A stretch of 64,000 bases of DNA from Burkholderia cepacia. Its GTDB lineage: Bacteria; Pseudomonadota; Gammaproteobacteria; Burkholderiales; Burkholderiaceae. Location of the stretch: the NCBI RefSeq assembly GCF_001039005.1, contig NZ_LDWR01000010.1:40104-104103 (forward strand), in the 5' to 3' direction. The translations under genes and the position numbers were made by a program. Below the pieces are notes generated by a model. The model saw only the letters and a list, made by a program, of their open reading frames with translations, was not told where the DNA came from and made no database searches. Shown piece after piece: positions 16,867 through 28,122 of this stretch (position 1 is its first letter; every line of letters begins with the position of its first letter).

Positions 16867-18654
16867 TCAATGCGATGCCATGCTGACGCGGGCAATCATC
16901 CGGCCGAGCCACGGCATGAAACGGCCGACGAAGCGCATCGCGTGCGCTTCGCCGCCGACCGCGACGACGGGGCGGTTGCGCAGCACGCCGTCGACCATCG
17001 CCTGCGCGACGGTTTCAGGCTTCAGGCCACGCATCTGGTACAGCTTCGTCGCGCGCTTGCGCAGCCGTGCTTCGTCCTGCGCGTTGGCGCCCGCGTATTG
17101 CGTCGACGCCATGATTCCGGTCTCCGCGAAGCCGGGGCACACGGCCGTCACGCCGATGCCTTGCTCCGCGAGTTCCGCGCGCATGCATTCGCTGAGCATC
17201 AGCACGGCGGCCTTCGTCGTCGCATAGGCCGGCAGGTCGCGCGACGGCCCGAACGCGGCGGCCGACGCGGTGTTGACGATGTGGCCGCCGCTGCCGCGCG
17301 CGGCCATCTGCTGCGCGAACAGCCGCGAGCCGTGGATCACGCCCCACAGGTTCACGTGCAGGATGCGCTCCCAGTGCCGCGTGCTCGTGTCGAGGATGCC
17401 GCCGGCCATGCCGATGCCCGCGTTGTTGATCACGACGTCCGCGCCGCCGAGTTCGCTGCCGACCCACGCCGCGAGCGCTTCCATCTCGTCGGCGGAGCCG
17501 ACGTCGACGCGTTTCGCATGGGCTTGCGCGCCGGTCAGCCCGATCAGCAGCGCGGTGCGCTCGGCGCTCGCGAGATCGATGTCGCACGCGACGATCGTCG
17601 CGCCTTCGCGCGCGAACGCGAGCGCCGCGCAACGGCCGATCCCGCTGCCCGCGCCGGTGACGACCGCGACCTTGCCGCTGAAGCGCCCGCTCGTCGCGCG
17701 GCGGCGCGCGTTCGCGAGCGCGGGCGGTTCGGTGCCCGATTCGACCGCCTCGATCAGTTGTTCGGCGAGGCCCGCGAAGCGCGCGGGATCGGCGAGCGGC
17801 AGCCAGTGGCCTGCCGCGACCTCGCGCCGGTAGTACTGCGGCACCCAGCGCGACAGGTTCTCGGACAGCGCGGGGCTCACGTACTTGTCGCCGAGCGGCA
17901 CGATCGTCTGCACGGGTGCATGCGCGTAGCGTTCGCGCGGCGCGAACAGGCAGCGGATGAAGTTCGCGCGATAGAGGCGCACGCCGCGCGCGCCGTCGTC
18001 GGCCTGCGTCGGGCGCGACGCGACGGGCGTCTTCTCGATCCGGCGCAGCAGGCCCGGCCATGCGCGGCCGAGCCACAGCCGCCAGCCGAACTCGGGGATG
18101 AACGGCAGGTGGAACAGGTACACGTACCACGAGCGCACGAGCTGGCCGCCGAGCTTGGCCAGCGACGCGGGCGTCGGGCGCAGCACGCGTTCGCGCAGCC
18201 AGAAGCCGACGTGGTCGAGGCAGGGCCCCGAGCACGACGTGTACGACGCGATGCGGCCGGCCAGGCGCGGATCGGTGACGAATTCCCAGCCCTGGATCGA
18301 GCCCCAGTCGTGCGCGATCAGGTGCACCGCGCGGCCGGGGCAGAGTGCGTCGATCACCGCGATGAAGTCGTCGGTCAGCTTCGCGAGGTGGTAGTCGGCC
18401 GTGCGTTTCGGCACGCCGGACAGGCCTGCGCCGCGTACGTCGTACGCGATCACGAAGTGCTTGCGCGCGAGCAGCGGCGCGACGTGCCGCCAGACACTGC
18501 TGTCGTCGGGATAGCCGTGCACGAGCACGACCGGCGAGCGGGCCGGGTCGCCCCAGGTCCTGACCGCGAGCGTCAGGTCGCCGGAGGCGACCGCCGTCTC
18601 GCTATGAACCGATTCGAACAGGGCCAGCGGCGCTTCGTCGGAAAGAGGCTGCAT
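16867..18654 (-). CDS. Bifunctional alpha/beta hydrolase - short-chain dehydrogenase (EphD-like)
   Basis: 595 aa. Residues about 20-295: alpha/beta hydrolase of the epoxide-hydrolase type with VVLVHGYPDDSSVWRH, nucleophile motif AHDWGSIQG (Asp nucleophile) and a C-terminal AGHWLPLADP His. Residues about 325-595: SDR with GAGSGIG cofactor motif, NNAG, and Ser-Tyr-Lys site (NTASAAAF, PAYATTKAA). The fusion matches mycobacterial EphD. Suggests sequential opening of an epoxide or ester and oxidation/reduction of the resulting alcohol, perhaps on lipids. Middle gene of the M24/fusion/PF10118 operon. Confidence 0.88.
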   Translation of the reverse strand: MQPLSDEAPLALFESVHSETAVASGDLTLAVRTWGDPARSPVVLVHGYPDDSSVWRHVAPLLARKHFVIAYDVRGAGLSGVPKRTADYHLAKLTDDFIAVIDALCPGRAVHLIAHDWGSIQGWEFVTDPRLAGRIASYTSCSGPCLDHVGFWLRERVLRPTPASLAKLGGQLVRSWYVYLFHLPFIPEFGWRLWLGRAWPGLLRRIEKTPVASRPTQADDGARGVRLYRANFIRCLFAPRERYAHAPVQTIVPLGDKYVSPALSENLSRWVPQYYRREVAAGHWLPLADPARFAGLAEQLIEAVESGTEPPALANARRRATSGRFSGKVAVVTGAGSGIGRCAALAFAREGATIVACDIDLASAERTALLIGLTGAQAHAKRVDVGSADEMEALAAWVGSELGGADVVINNAGIGMAGGILDTSTRHWERILHVNLWGVIHGSRLFAQQMAARGSGGHIVNTASAAAFGPSRDLPAYATTKAAVLMLSECMRAELAEQGIGVTAVCPGFAETGIMASTQYAGANAQDEARLRKRATKLYQMRGLKPETVAQAMVDGVLRNRPVVAVGGEAHAMRFVGRFMPWLGRMIARVSMASH

Positions 18655-18699
18655 CGTGAGTCCGTCGTTCAGGGATTCGGGAGGAAACGCGCGGACGCG

Positions 18700-19596
18700 T
18701 CAGGCGGCGGCAGGCACGTTCGCGGCGGCCTGCGTGCGCTCGGCCTGGCGGCGCTGCCAGCGGCGCACGTGCGGCAGGTCGTCGTCGAGCCAGTACGCAT
18801 CGTCGTCGGTGATCACGAGCAGCTCTTCGAATTTCGCGCCGACGCCGGCGAAGCCGAGATGCGGCTCGACGGCCCACAGGCCCGGCACGGGCGCATGCTC
18901 GGAGCGGCGGTCGATCGACCACAGCGGCGACCAGCCCTGCTGCTTCGCCGCGCGGCCCTGGTCGAGCAGCAGGTTGCGCGTCGCGTTCAGCCCGAAACGC
19001 GCGACGAAGCGCGGCTTCGACAGCTTGTGGATCTTCGCGACGCGATGCGCGAGCACCTTGAACGGATAGGCCTTGTGGCGCGGCTCGACGCCCTGGCGGC
19101 GGCACAGCGCATCGACTGCCTGCGCGACCTCGGCCATCGGCCGGCGCTCCTTCACGAGCCGCACGATCATGTCGCGATGGTCCATCAGGTCGTCCTGCAG
19201 CTGTTCGAGGATCGGGTTGTCGCCGAGACAGTGCGCGTAGCCGACGTCCGCGACGATGCCGTCGAGCACGGGCGCGACGTCGAGGATCACCGGCATGTCG
19301 GTCTCGAGCTGCCGGTTGCTCGGGAAGAACGCGAGATTGAAGCCGCCCATGTGCTTGAGGCCCGAGAAGCCCTCGAACGCGGTGCGGTCGCCGAACCACG
19401 CGAACGGCTTGTGCAGCCAGTCGTGCACGCCGTTGTCCTGCAGCCATTCGGTCAGGAGGCGCGCGGCTTCCTTCTCGGTGATGCCGGGGTAGAGCATCGC
19501 GCCGACGGTTTCGACGCAGCGGTAGGCAAGCTGCTGGACCGCGCGGAATTGCGGCAGCTCGTCGAGGTGGACTTCCGGCAGCGGGTGGTCGGCCAT
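18700..19596 (-). CDS. M24-family (Xaa-Pro aminopeptidase-like) metallopeptidase
   Basis: 298 aa. 'Pita-bread' fold elements: GITEKEAARLLTEWLQDNG, then the metal-ligand segment MPVILDVAPVLDGIVADVGYA with two Asp, and a later EPHLGF Glu. The set of five ligands does not look complete: the His expected after the Asp pair is not obvious, so it may be a non-peptidase relative (creatinase-like). First gene of the operon; GGAGACG precedes ATG 19596. Confidence 0.75.
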   Translation of the reverse strand: MADHPLPEVHLDELPQFRAVQQLAYRCVETVGAMLYPGITEKEAARLLTEWLQDNGVHDWLHKPFAWFGDRTAFEGFSGLKHMGGFNLAFFPSNRQLETDMPVILDVAPVLDGIVADVGYAHCLGDNPILEQLQDDLMDHRDMIVRLVKERRPMAEVAQAVDALCRRQGVEPRHKAYPFKVLAHRVAKIHKLSKPRFVARFGLNATRNLLLDQGRAAKQQGWSPLWSIDRRSEHAPVPGLWAVEPHLGFAGVGAKFEELLVITDDDAYWLDDDLPHVRRWQRRQAERTQAAANVPAAA

Positions 19597-19665
19597 GATG
19601 CGTCTCCAATCGGGCGCTGTCCGGAACGCACCCCCGGCGTCGCCGTCGCGGGTTATTCAGTCAGC

Positions 19666-19684
19666 ACTTAATGTGTCATTGAGT
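19666..19684. promoter_or_regulatory. Inverted-repeat operator candidate upstream of the M24/fusion operon
   Basis: Arms ACTTAATG and CATTGAGT around a TGT centre: 7 of 8 positions symmetric. It overlaps the AT-rich stretch about 70-90 bp before the M24 start, a typical place for a TetR-type repressor site. No TetR gene is adjacent, so the regulator would act from elsewhere. Confidence 0.4.
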
Positions 19685-19886
19685 AATGTAATGATCATAG
19701 CCGGTTCGGCGTGGCACGCCATCCCCCAGGGGTGAGGATTTGTCCTAATGCAGGGCCGAAATGGAGGGGAGCCTCTAGGTTTCCGAGGATTGGGGCCGGA
19801 TGGCCGCGTGTGCGGCCGCGTTGTGACGACCCGGCATGTCGCGCCGGATCAACTCTGCGTCGCGTCGCAATGTGACGTTGTCAAAT

Positions 19887-19905
19887 TGACGAAATAATTT
19901 CGTCA
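19887..19905. promoter_or_regulatory. Perfect 19-bp palindrome upstream of the HAD phosphatase
   Basis: TGACGAAATAATTTCGTCA is perfectly symmetric around A19896, and a wider pair TGTGACG (19871-19877)/CGTCACA (19901-19907) overlaps it. Position is 116-134 bp before the start at 20021. Likely a dimeric repressor or activator site; which family is unknown. Confidence 0.5.
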
Positions 19906-20020
19906 CATCATTCGCCCCCAATTCGAAGCCGTCCCGGCTTCGCGGCGCCGCCTAGCCACCGGTGCGTCGCATGGGGGGGCGATCGAAGCCGATTCGACAT
20001 TATTTCCACGGAGAGAGACC

Positions 20021-21298
20021 ATGCAACGCCGCAAGTTCATGAATACCCTTGCCGCGGCGACCGCTGCGACGTCGCTGATGTTCAAGGCCGGCACGGCCGA
20101 CGCGAAGAGCACAACCGCCCCCGATGCGCTGGACCCGGGCCGCTGGTCGCCGTTCAACGCCGCGCGCCTGCAGGCGGTGCTCGACCAGCATGGCGTCGCG
20201 AGCGCGCGCTACGACGAAAAGCGCCGCCCGTACGCGGTGTTCGACTGGGACAACACGTGCATCATGAACGACTGCGAAGAGGCGTTGCTGATGTACCAGA
20301 TCAACCATCTGCAGTACAAGCTGACGCCGGACGAATTCGTCGACGTGATGTGGAAGGACGTGCCGAAGGGCGCGTTCATGAAGGACTACACGACGACCGA
20401 CGGCAAGCCGGTGACGATGGAGAACCTCGCCGCCGACGTCGAATCCGACTATCGCTGGCTCTACGCGAACTACACGGGCTTCGGCGGCAGCAAGAGCCTC
20501 GACGAGATTCGCGAGACCGACCAGTTCAAGGATTTCCGCGCGAAGCTGTACTTCATGTACGACGCGATCTGCGACACGCATCCGCTCGAGGTCGGCTACA
20601 AGTGGATCATCTACTTCTACAAGAACATGACGACCGCCGAGCTGCAGGCGATGGCGGAAGCGTCGGACAACTACGGCATCGGCGACGCGCTGCGCAAGGT
20701 CCGCTACGAAAGCCCGAAGACGCTGCCGGGCAAGGCCGGCGTGGTGGCCGACACGCATTTCCACGGCATTCGCATTCATGAGGAAATCCGCGCGGTGATG
20801 CATACGCTGCGCGCGAACGGCATCGACGTGTACGTGAGCACCGCGTCGCTCGACGATGTCGTGCGCGTGTTCGCCGGTAATCCGAACTATGGCTACGGCG
20901 TGCCGCCCGAAAACGTGATCGGCCTGCGTCTCGACATGCGCGACGGCAAGTACACGAGCACCTATCCTGCCGGCTGGCATTTCAACTGGGGGCCCGGCAA
21001 GACGGTGGGGATCCGCAACGTGCTCGAATCGAAGAAGGGCTATGGCCCGCTGCTGGTGTTCGGCGACAGCGACGGCGACGCGTGGATGCTGCGCGACTTC
21101 AAGGACACCGCGGCCGGCGTGATCGTGAACCGGATGAAGAAGGGCGAGATCGGCGCGGACAGCAAGCTCGCGGCCGAGCAGATCGGTAAATCGGACGCGC
21201 GTTTCCTGCTGCAGGGCCGCGACGAGCACACGGGCCTGATGATCCCGGACGAGAAGTCGATCAAGTACGGCAAGACCGAGCGCAAGCTGCTGGCCTGA
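20021..21298 (+). CDS. Exported HAD phosphatase, phosphorylcholine-phosphatase-like
   Basis: 425 aa. N-terminal export signal with an RR pair (QRRKFMNTLAAATAATSL), possibly Tat. HAD motif I appears as FDWDNTC, the DxDNT variant seen in Pseudomonas PchP; motif II as VSTAS and motif III/IV as FGDSDGDAWML. Family role: periplasmic removal of phosphate from phosphorylcholine after phospholipase C, feeding choline/betaine use. Substrate here is inferred from the motif only. Monocistronic, preceded by two palindromes. Confidence 0.82.
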   Translation: MQRRKFMNTLAAATAATSLMFKAGTADAKSTTAPDALDPGRWSPFNAARLQAVLDQHGVASARYDEKRRPYAVFDWDNTCIMNDCEEALLMYQINHLQYKLTPDEFVDVMWKDVPKGAFMKDYTTTDGKPVTMENLAADVESDYRWLYANYTGFGGSKSLDEIRETDQFKDFRAKLYFMYDAICDTHPLEVGYKWIIYFYKNMTTAELQAMAEASDNYGIGDALRKVRYESPKTLPGKAGVVADTHFHGIRIHEEIRAVMHTLRANGIDVYVSTASLDDVVRVFAGNPNYGYGVPPENVIGLRLDMRDGKYTSTYPAGWHFNWGPGKTVGIRNVLESKKGYGPLLVFGDSDGDAWMLRDFKDTAAGVIVNRMKKGEIGADSKLAAEQIGKSDARFLLQGRDEHTGLMIPDEKSIKYGKTERKLLA

Positions 21299-21305
21299 CG
21301 TGTGT

Positions 21306-21336
21306 CGGGCGCCGGGCCATCGCGGCACGGCGCCCG
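21306..21336. terminator. Possible bidirectional stem-loop between convergent genes
   Basis: Perfect 9-bp GC stem (CGGGCGCCG/CGGCGCCCG) with a 13-base loop directly after the phosphatase stop and facing the slipin stop. No T-run, so if it terminates it would need Rho or act as an mRNA-end stabiliser. Confidence 0.3.
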
Positions 21337-21379
21337 GCGGGAGCGATGGCGGCGTCGCGCGGGCCTGAGAACGAGCGTC

Positions 21380-22153
21380 TCAGTGTTCGCGCGGCTTGCC
21401 CAGCCGATCCAGCAACGCGCCCAGCAGATCGATCGGCAGCGGAAACACGATCGTCGAATTCTTGTCCGCCGCGATCGTCGTCAGCGTCTGCAGGTAGCGC
21501 AGCTGCATCGCCTGCGGCTCCTGCGCGAGTTTTTGCGCGGCTTGCAGCAGCTTCTCGGACGCCTGCAGTTCGCCTTCCGCATGAATCACCTTCGCACGCC
21601 GTTCGCGCTCGGCCTCGGCCTGCCGCGCGATCGCGCGCACCATCGTCTCGTTCAGGTCGACGTGCTTGATCTCGACCGTCGACACCTTGATCCCCCATGC
21701 GTCGGTCTGCGCGTCGAGCGTCTTCTGGATATCGGCGTTCAATTGTTCGCGCTCGGCCAGCAGCGCATCGAGCTCGTGCTTGCCGAGCACCGATCGCAGC
21801 GTCGTCTGCGACAGCTGGCTCGTCGCGTCGAAGAAGCGCGCGACCTGGATCACGGCCTTCTCCGGATCGACGACACGGAAATACACGACCGCATTGACCT
21901 TCACCGACACGTTGTCGCGCGTGATCACGTCCTGCGGCGGCACGTCGAACACGACGGTGCGCAGGTCGATCCGTACGACCTGCTGGACGATCGGGATGAT
22001 CAGCACGAGCCCCGGGCCCTTCACTTTCCAGAACCGGCCGAGCATGAACACGACGCCGCGCTCGTACTCGCGGAAGATACGGATCGACGACGCGACGAGC
22101 ACCACGACGAAGACGATCAGGACGCTGCTGAAGCCGAAGGTGTAGCCCATCAT
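21380..22153 (-). CDS. SPFH/slipin membrane protein (stomatin-like)
   Basis: 257 aa. ATG 22153 overlaps the NfeD stop (ATGA) with GGGAG upstream. N-terminal hydrophobic hairpin ([16 protein letters not shown]), then the SPFH domain ([46 protein letters not shown]) and a C-terminal coiled region. Forms membrane-microdomain scaffolds with its NfeD partner. Confidence 0.92.
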   Translation of the reverse strand: MMGYTFGFSSVLIVFVVVLVASSIRIFREYERGVVFMLGRFWKVKGPGLVLIIPIVQQVVRIDLRTVVFDVPPQDVITRDNVSVKVNAVVYFRVVDPEKAVIQVARFFDATSQLSQTTLRSVLGKHELDALLAEREQLNADIQKTLDAQTDAWGIKVSTVEIKHVDLNETMVRAIARQAEAERERRAKVIHAEGELQASEKLLQAAQKLAQEPQAMQLRYLQTLTTIAADKNSTIVFPLPIDLLGALLDRLGKPREH

Positions 22154-23715
22154 GTTGATGCTCCCTGGTGTTGTTGTTCTGGCGCGGGCACGTCGTAGAG
22201 CGGTGCGACGGTGAGCAGCAGGCCGTGGCGGCCGGTGACGCGCACGCGGCAGCCCGCGGCGAGCGGCACGCTGCTCGCGACGCGCCAGCGCTCGCCATGC
22301 ACGCGCGCCCAGCCCGCAGCCGATGGCGCAGGGCCGGCCGCACCGTGCGGCTGGTCGGCGAGCAAGCCGTCGTCGAGCACTTCGCCGATGCTGCCGACCA
22401 TCGCTTCGGCGCCGGTCACGACCGGGCGCCGCCGCGCGCGCAGCGCGACGCTCGACACGCCCGCGACGAGCAGCCCGCCGCCGAGCGCAAGGCTCGCGAT
22501 CACGGGCCACGGAATGCCGTAGCCGGGTACGTCGGTGTCGATCAGCATCAGCGCGCCGATCGTGAACGACACGATCCCGCCGAAACCGAGCACGCCGAAG
22601 GTCGGCAGGAACGCCTCGGCGACGAGGCAGCCGAGACCGAGCAGCACGAGGCCGAGGCCCGCATAGCTGATCGGCAGCAACTGCATCGCGAACAGTCCGA
22701 CCAGCAGGCAGATCGTGCCGACGACGCCCGGCAGCACGAAGCCGGGGTTCGCGAATTCGAAGAACAGCCCGTAGATGCCGATCGTCAGCAGGATCAGCGC
22801 GACATTCGGATCGGTGATGATCGACAGGAAGCGGCTGCGCCAGTCGGGTTCGACCACGACGAGCGGCGCATGCGCGGTCGCGAGCCGCAGCGTGCCGGCG
22901 GTGGTCGTCGCGCTGCGGCCGTCGAGCTGGCGCGCGAGGTCGGCCGGGTCCAGCGCGATCAGGTCGACGACGTGCTGCGCGCGCGCCTCGTTCGCCGACA
23001 GGCTGACGGCTTCGCGCACCGCGCGCTCGGCCCATTCGGCATTGCGCCCGCGCAACTGCGCGAGGCCGCGGATATACGCGGCGGCGTCCTGGGTCGCCTT
23101 GCGGATTTCGGTCGACTGCGTGTCGTTCGGCAGCGCGACCGGCGTGGCGGGCGTAGCGGACGGGTTCGATGCCCCCGAGCCGCCCGTCGGCGGTCGCGGC
23201 GTAGCCGGGTTCGCGCCCGGCGCGCCGCCGCCGATGCCGAACTGTACGGGCGACGCCGCGCCGAGATTGGTGCCGGGCGCCATCGCCGCGAAGTGGCTGG
23301 CGTAGACGATGTAGGTGCCGGCGCTGGCGGCCCGTGCACCGCCGGGCGCGACGAACGCTGCGACCGGCACCGGCGAGCCGAGGATGGCCTTGATGATCTG
23401 CCGCATCGACGTGTCGAGGCCGCCGGGCGTGTCGAGCTGCAGGATCGCGAGCGGCGCGTGCTCGCGTGCCGCGCGTTCCAGCGAGCGCACGATGAAATCG
23501 GCGCTGGCCGGCCCGATTGCGCCGTTGATCGGAATCACGACGACCGGGCGAGCAACTGCCTGGGCCGCGGCGGGCGGCGGCGCGGCGACGGCCGCGCATA
23601 CGACGAGCAGCGCCGCGAACAGCGCGGCGCGTGCGACCCGCGCGGACAGCGGGTGACGGGGGCGGCCGCCGGGCGCGGCAAGCGCCAGCGGCGGCTCAGG
23701 ACGGTGAAAGCGCAT
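22150..23715 (-). CDS. NfeD-family membrane serine protease (long form)
   Basis: 521 aa. Signal peptide, then a ClpP-like protease domain (about residues 55-260; [14 protein letters not shown], nucleophile Ser in ARAASAGTY), a low-complexity Gly/Pro/Thr insert around 165-190, four to five membrane helices and a C-terminal OB-fold NfeD domain ([15 protein letters not shown] onward). Long-form NfeD partners with slipin, here directly downstream and overlapping by 4 bases, so the two are translationally coupled. Role: quality control of membrane proteins. Confidence 0.9.
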   Translation of the reverse strand: MRFHRPEPPLALAAPGGRPRHPLSARVARAALFAALLVVCAAVAAPPPAAAQAVARPVVVIPINGAIGPASADFIVRSLERAAREHAPLAILQLDTPGGLDTSMRQIIKAILGSPVPVAAFVAPGGARAASAGTYIVYASHFAAMAPGTNLGAASPVQFGIGGGAPGANPATPRPPTGGSGASNPSATPATPVALPNDTQSTEIRKATQDAAAYIRGLAQLRGRNAEWAERAVREAVSLSANEARAQHVVDLIALDPADLARQLDGRSATTTAGTLRLATAHAPLVVVEPDWRSRFLSIITDPNVALILLTIGIYGLFFEFANPGFVLPGVVGTICLLVGLFAMQLLPISYAGLGLVLLGLGCLVAEAFLPTFGVLGFGGIVSFTIGALMLIDTDVPGYGIPWPVIASLALGGGLLVAGVSSVALRARRRPVVTGAEAMVGSIGEVLDDGLLADQPHGAAGPAPSAAGWARVHGERWRVASSVPLAAGCRVRVTGRHGLLLTVAPLYDVPAPEQQHQGAST

Positions 23716-23836
23716 CGGGGCGTCCGGGCGGCGCGCGGCCGCGCGCCGCCTGGCTCGCGGAAAGGGCGTTGGCCCGATGCTTAAAGATTAGGCGGTTTCG
23801 GCGCAAAGCGCGAAACCGGGGCTGCTGCGGCCGGTT

Positions 23837-24871
23837 TCAGCCCGCGCCGCCGCCCCGCGCGAGCACCTCGTCGCGATAGTCGGCCGGACTGCGCCCGCTC
23901 CATTTGCGAAACGCGCGGTAGAACGCGCTCGGCTCCGCGAAACCGGTTGCAGCCGCGACGTCGGCGATCGTGCGCGCGGGGTCGGCCAGCGCCTCGAACG
24001 CGAGATCGCGCCGCAGCGTGTCCTTGATCGACTGGTACGCGTGGCCTTCCTGGTGCAGCTTGCGGCGCAGCGTGGCCTCGGCCACGTGCAGCCGCGCGGC
24101 CATCCCGCCCGCGCCCGGCCACGCGGCGGGCGGCATCCCGCGCAGCACCGTGCGCACCCGCTGCGCGAGCGCGTTCGGGTTGCGGTACTTGACGATGAAG
24201 CTCGCCGGCGCGTTGCGCAGGAACGTCTTCAGCGTCTTCGCGTTCTGCACGACCGGCAGCGTCGCGAATTCGGGATCGAAATCGACATACGAGTCGGGCT
24301 CGTTGAAGCGCATGTCGTCGCAGAACATCGACGGGTATTCGTGGTCGGCCGGCGGCGTGTCGCAGCGGAAGCTCGCGTGCAGCAGCGGGATGCGCCGCCC
24401 GATCAGCCAGCAGGTGAGCCCGTAGACGATGATGAAATAGGTCGCGTACGTGAACATCGCGGGCGTCGCGCCGTTGTTGCGGTGCACGAAGCGCAGCCGC
24501 ACGCGCTGCGGGTTCGCGTCGAGTTCCGCGTGCAGGTCGTCGAGCACGCAGTGCATGAAATTCACCGCGCGCGCCATCGCGTGCAGCCCGTCGCGCGCGG
24601 ACAGCGCGGCCTGGCTCATCGCGATGAAGCTGCCGCTGCGCATCGGGTGGCGATCCTGCCCGAAAAACTCGTCGTCGAGCGCGCGCGCGATCGCGTTCCA
24701 CAGCGCGCCGTATTGCTGCGCGGACACGCGTGCGCGCGGCTGCCCGAGCAGCGCGGGCGCGATGCCGGCCTGCGCGAGCAGCGGCTCGGCCGCGACGCCG
24801 CGCCGGGTGGCGAGCGCGACGCTGTAAGCGACGAGGCTGATCGCGACGGTTCCCTTGTCTTCCTGCTTCAT
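23837..24871 (-). CDS. AraC-family transcriptional regulator
   Basis: 345 aa from ATG 24871. N-terminal arabinose-binding-like sensor domain of the OruR/ArgR type (about residues 15-200) and a C-terminal AraC double helix-turn-helix (AARLHVAEATLRRKLHQEG; IADVAAATGFAEPSAFYRAFRKW). Divergent from the acyl-CoA dehydrogenase at 25008, so it probably controls the valine operon, as the AraC-type MmsR does in Pseudomonas; it is not an obvious MmsR orthologue. Confidence 0.88.
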   Translation of the reverse strand: MKQEDKGTVAISLVAYSVALATRRGVAAEPLLAQAGIAPALLGQPRARVSAQQYGALWNAIARALDDEFFGQDRHPMRSGSFIAMSQAALSARDGLHAMARAVNFMHCVLDDLHAELDANPQRVRLRFVHRNNGATPAMFTYATYFIIVYGLTCWLIGRRIPLLHASFRCDTPPADHEYPSMFCDDMRFNEPDSYVDFDPEFATLPVVQNAKTLKTFLRNAPASFIVKYRNPNALAQRVRTVLRGMPPAAWPGAGGMAARLHVAEATLRRKLHQEGHAYQSIKDTLRRDLAFEALADPARTIADVAAATGFAEPSAFYRAFRKWSGRSPADYRDEVLARGGGAG

Positions 24872-24893
24872 CGTGCCGCCGGTGTGGCAAAAA

Positions 24894-26141
<1,248 letters not shown>

Positions 26142-26303
26142 GCCGTGCTGGCTATCCCGGCGTCAGTATCGCGAAGGGCACGAGGGCAAGGCGGTGAACG
26201 CGGCACGCAACGACGTGACCGTGCGCCGCGCAAGAGGGAATCGGGCATGCGCTGCAGCGCGTGCGCCGGTTGACCGCGAGGCATGGAGACTGGAGACGAC
26301 ACG

Positions 26304-28010
26304 ATGACGGTACAGGCATTCCTGGACGCACGCGACTTTCTGCTGCGCCATCGCACCGACTACGAAACCGCCTACCGCGATTTCGAGTGGCCGGTGCTCG
26401 ATGCGTTCAACTGGGCGCTCGACTACTTCGACCCGATGGCGCGCGGCAACGACCAGCCCGCGCTGTGGATCGTCGACGCGGCGACCGGCACGGGCGATCC
26501 GTATTCGTTCGCGCAGATGTCCGAGCGCTCGTCGCGGATCGCGAACTGGTTGCGCTCGATCGGCGTCGTGCGCGGCGACCGGATCCTGCTGATGCTGCCG
26601 AACCGTGTCGAGCTGTGGGACGCGATGCTCGCCGCGATGAAGCTCGGCGCGATCGTGCTGCCCGCGACCACGCAACTGTCGCCCGACGACGTGCGCGACC
26701 GCGTGCAGATCGGCGGCGCGAAATACGCGATCGTCGACGAGAACGAAACCGCGAAATTCGAACAACCCGACCTCGGCCTCGCGCAGAAGATCGTCGCCGG
26801 CGCGCCGCGCGCGGGCTGGCTCGCGATGAACGACGGTTATGCGGCGAGCGCCGCGTTCGAGCCGGACGCCGTCACGCATGCGGGCGATCCGATGCTGCTG
26901 TACTTCACGTCGGGCACGACGTCGAAGCCGAAGCTCGTCGAGCATACGCACCGCACCTATCCGGTCGGCCATCTGTCGACGATGTACTGGGTCGGCCTGC
27001 AGCCGGGCGACATCCACTGGAACATCAGCTCGCCGGGCTGGGCGAAGCATGCGTGGAGCTGCTTCTTCGCGCCGTGGAATGCGCAGGCGTGCGTGTTCGC
27101 CTTCAACTACGCGCGCTTCGAGCCGAAGGTCGTGCTCGATGCGCTCGTCAAATACCAGGTGACGACGCTGTGCGCGCCGCCGACCGTGTGGCGCATGCTC
27201 GTCCAGCAGCCGCTCGCGTCGTTCGACGTGAAGCTGCGCGAGATCGTCGGCGCGGGCGAGCCGCTGAATCCCGAGATCATCGAGCGCGTGAAGAAGGCGT
27301 GGGGCATCGCGATCCGCGACGGCTACGGCCAGACCGAGACGACCTGCCTGATCGGCAACTCGCCGGGCCAGCCGGTCGTCGCGGGCTCGATGGGCCGGCC
27401 GCTGCCCGGTTACCGCATCACGCTGCTCGACCCGGACGGTGCGCCTGTCGAAGAGGGCGAGGTCGCGCTGCCGATCGGCGCCGACGTCACGCGCCCGGTC
27501 GGGCTGATGACCGGCTACGCGAACAACCCCGACGCGACGGCCTACGCGATGCGCGACGGCCACTACCGCACGTCGGACATCGCGATGCGCCGCGACGACG
27601 GTTATTACGTGTATATCGGCCGCGCGGACGACGTGTTCAAGTCGTCCGACTACCGGCTGAGCCCGTTCGAACTCGAGAGCGTGCTGATCGAGCATCCGGC
27701 GATCGCCGAGGCGGCCGTCGTGCCGAGCCCCGACCCCGTGCGGCTGTCGGTGCCGAAGACCTTCATCACGTTGCGGCAGGGCTACGAGGAAAGCCCGGCG
27801 CTCGCGCTGGAGATCTTTCGTTTCTCGCGCGAGAAACTCGCGCCGTACAAGCGCATCCGCCGCCTGCAGTTCGCGGAACTGCCGAAGACGATCTCGGGGA
27901 AGATCCGCCGCGTCGAGCTGCGTCGCCGCGAGATCGAGCGCGGTGACGACGCGACCGCGCGGATGCCCGGCGAATACTGGGAAGAAGATTTCGCCGCCGA
28001 ATTGAAATGA
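26304..28010 (+). CDS. AMP-binding acyl-CoA synthetase
   Basis: 568 aa. ATG 26304 has GGAG eight bases upstream; an ATG at 26283 is less well placed. Adenylation motifs: [17 protein letters not shown] (P-loop), [21 protein letters not shown] and the C-terminal [13 protein letters not shown] lysine motif. Related to medium-chain/acetyl-CoA synthetases (AcsM group). In this operon it could activate isobutyrate, propionate or another short branched acid. Confidence 0.9.
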   Translation: MTVQAFLDARDFLLRHRTDYETAYRDFEWPVLDAFNWALDYFDPMARGNDQPALWIVDAATGTGDPYSFAQMSERSSRIANWLRSIGVVRGDRILLMLPNRVELWDAMLAAMKLGAIVLPATTQLSPDDVRDRVQIGGAKYAIVDENETAKFEQPDLGLAQKIVAGAPRAGWLAMNDGYAASAAFEPDAVTHAGDPMLLYFTSGTTSKPKLVEHTHRTYPVGHLSTMYWVGLQPGDIHWNISSPGWAKHAWSCFFAPWNAQACVFAFNYARFEPKVVLDALVKYQVTTLCAPPTVWRMLVQQPLASFDVKLREIVGAGEPLNPEIIERVKKAWGIAIRDGYGQTETTCLIGNSPGQPVVAGSMGRPLPGYRITLLDPDGAPVEEGEVALPIGADVTRPVGLMTGYANNPDATAYAMRDGHYRTSDIAMRRDDGYYVYIGRADDVFKSSDYRLSPFELESVLIEHPAIAEAAVVPSPDPVRLSVPKTFITLRQGYEESPALALEIFRFSREKLAPYKRIRRLQFAELPKTISGKIRRVELRRREIERGDDATARMPGEYWEEDFAAELK

Positions 28011-28122
28011 CCGACCGCGGGCCGCGCGCCGCATGCCGCGGCCGTTGCCCGCAGCCGAATTGAACCGAACCGGCCGCCGCGCGGGATTCCGCATCGCGGC
28101 CTTCTGCAAGGAGATGGGATCG

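Larger units (their letters stand above)
19597..20020. other. Divergent regulatory region between lipid operon and phosphatase
   Basis: 424 bp, noticeably AT-rich at 19655-19700 and 19870-19905. Holds two inverted-repeat operators listed separately and must contain both divergent promoters. No gene. Confidence 0.5.

Noticed and set aside
15964..19671. 1235-codon open frame on the plus strand
   Set aside because: Exactly antisense to three well-recognised minus-strand genes; Arg/Ala/His-rich with no domains, an effect of high GC at third positions.
21380..23599. 739-codon frame suggesting an NfeD-slipin fusion
   Set aside because: The slipin frame is open by chance inside nfeD; the ATGA overlap with GGGAG shows two separate proteins.
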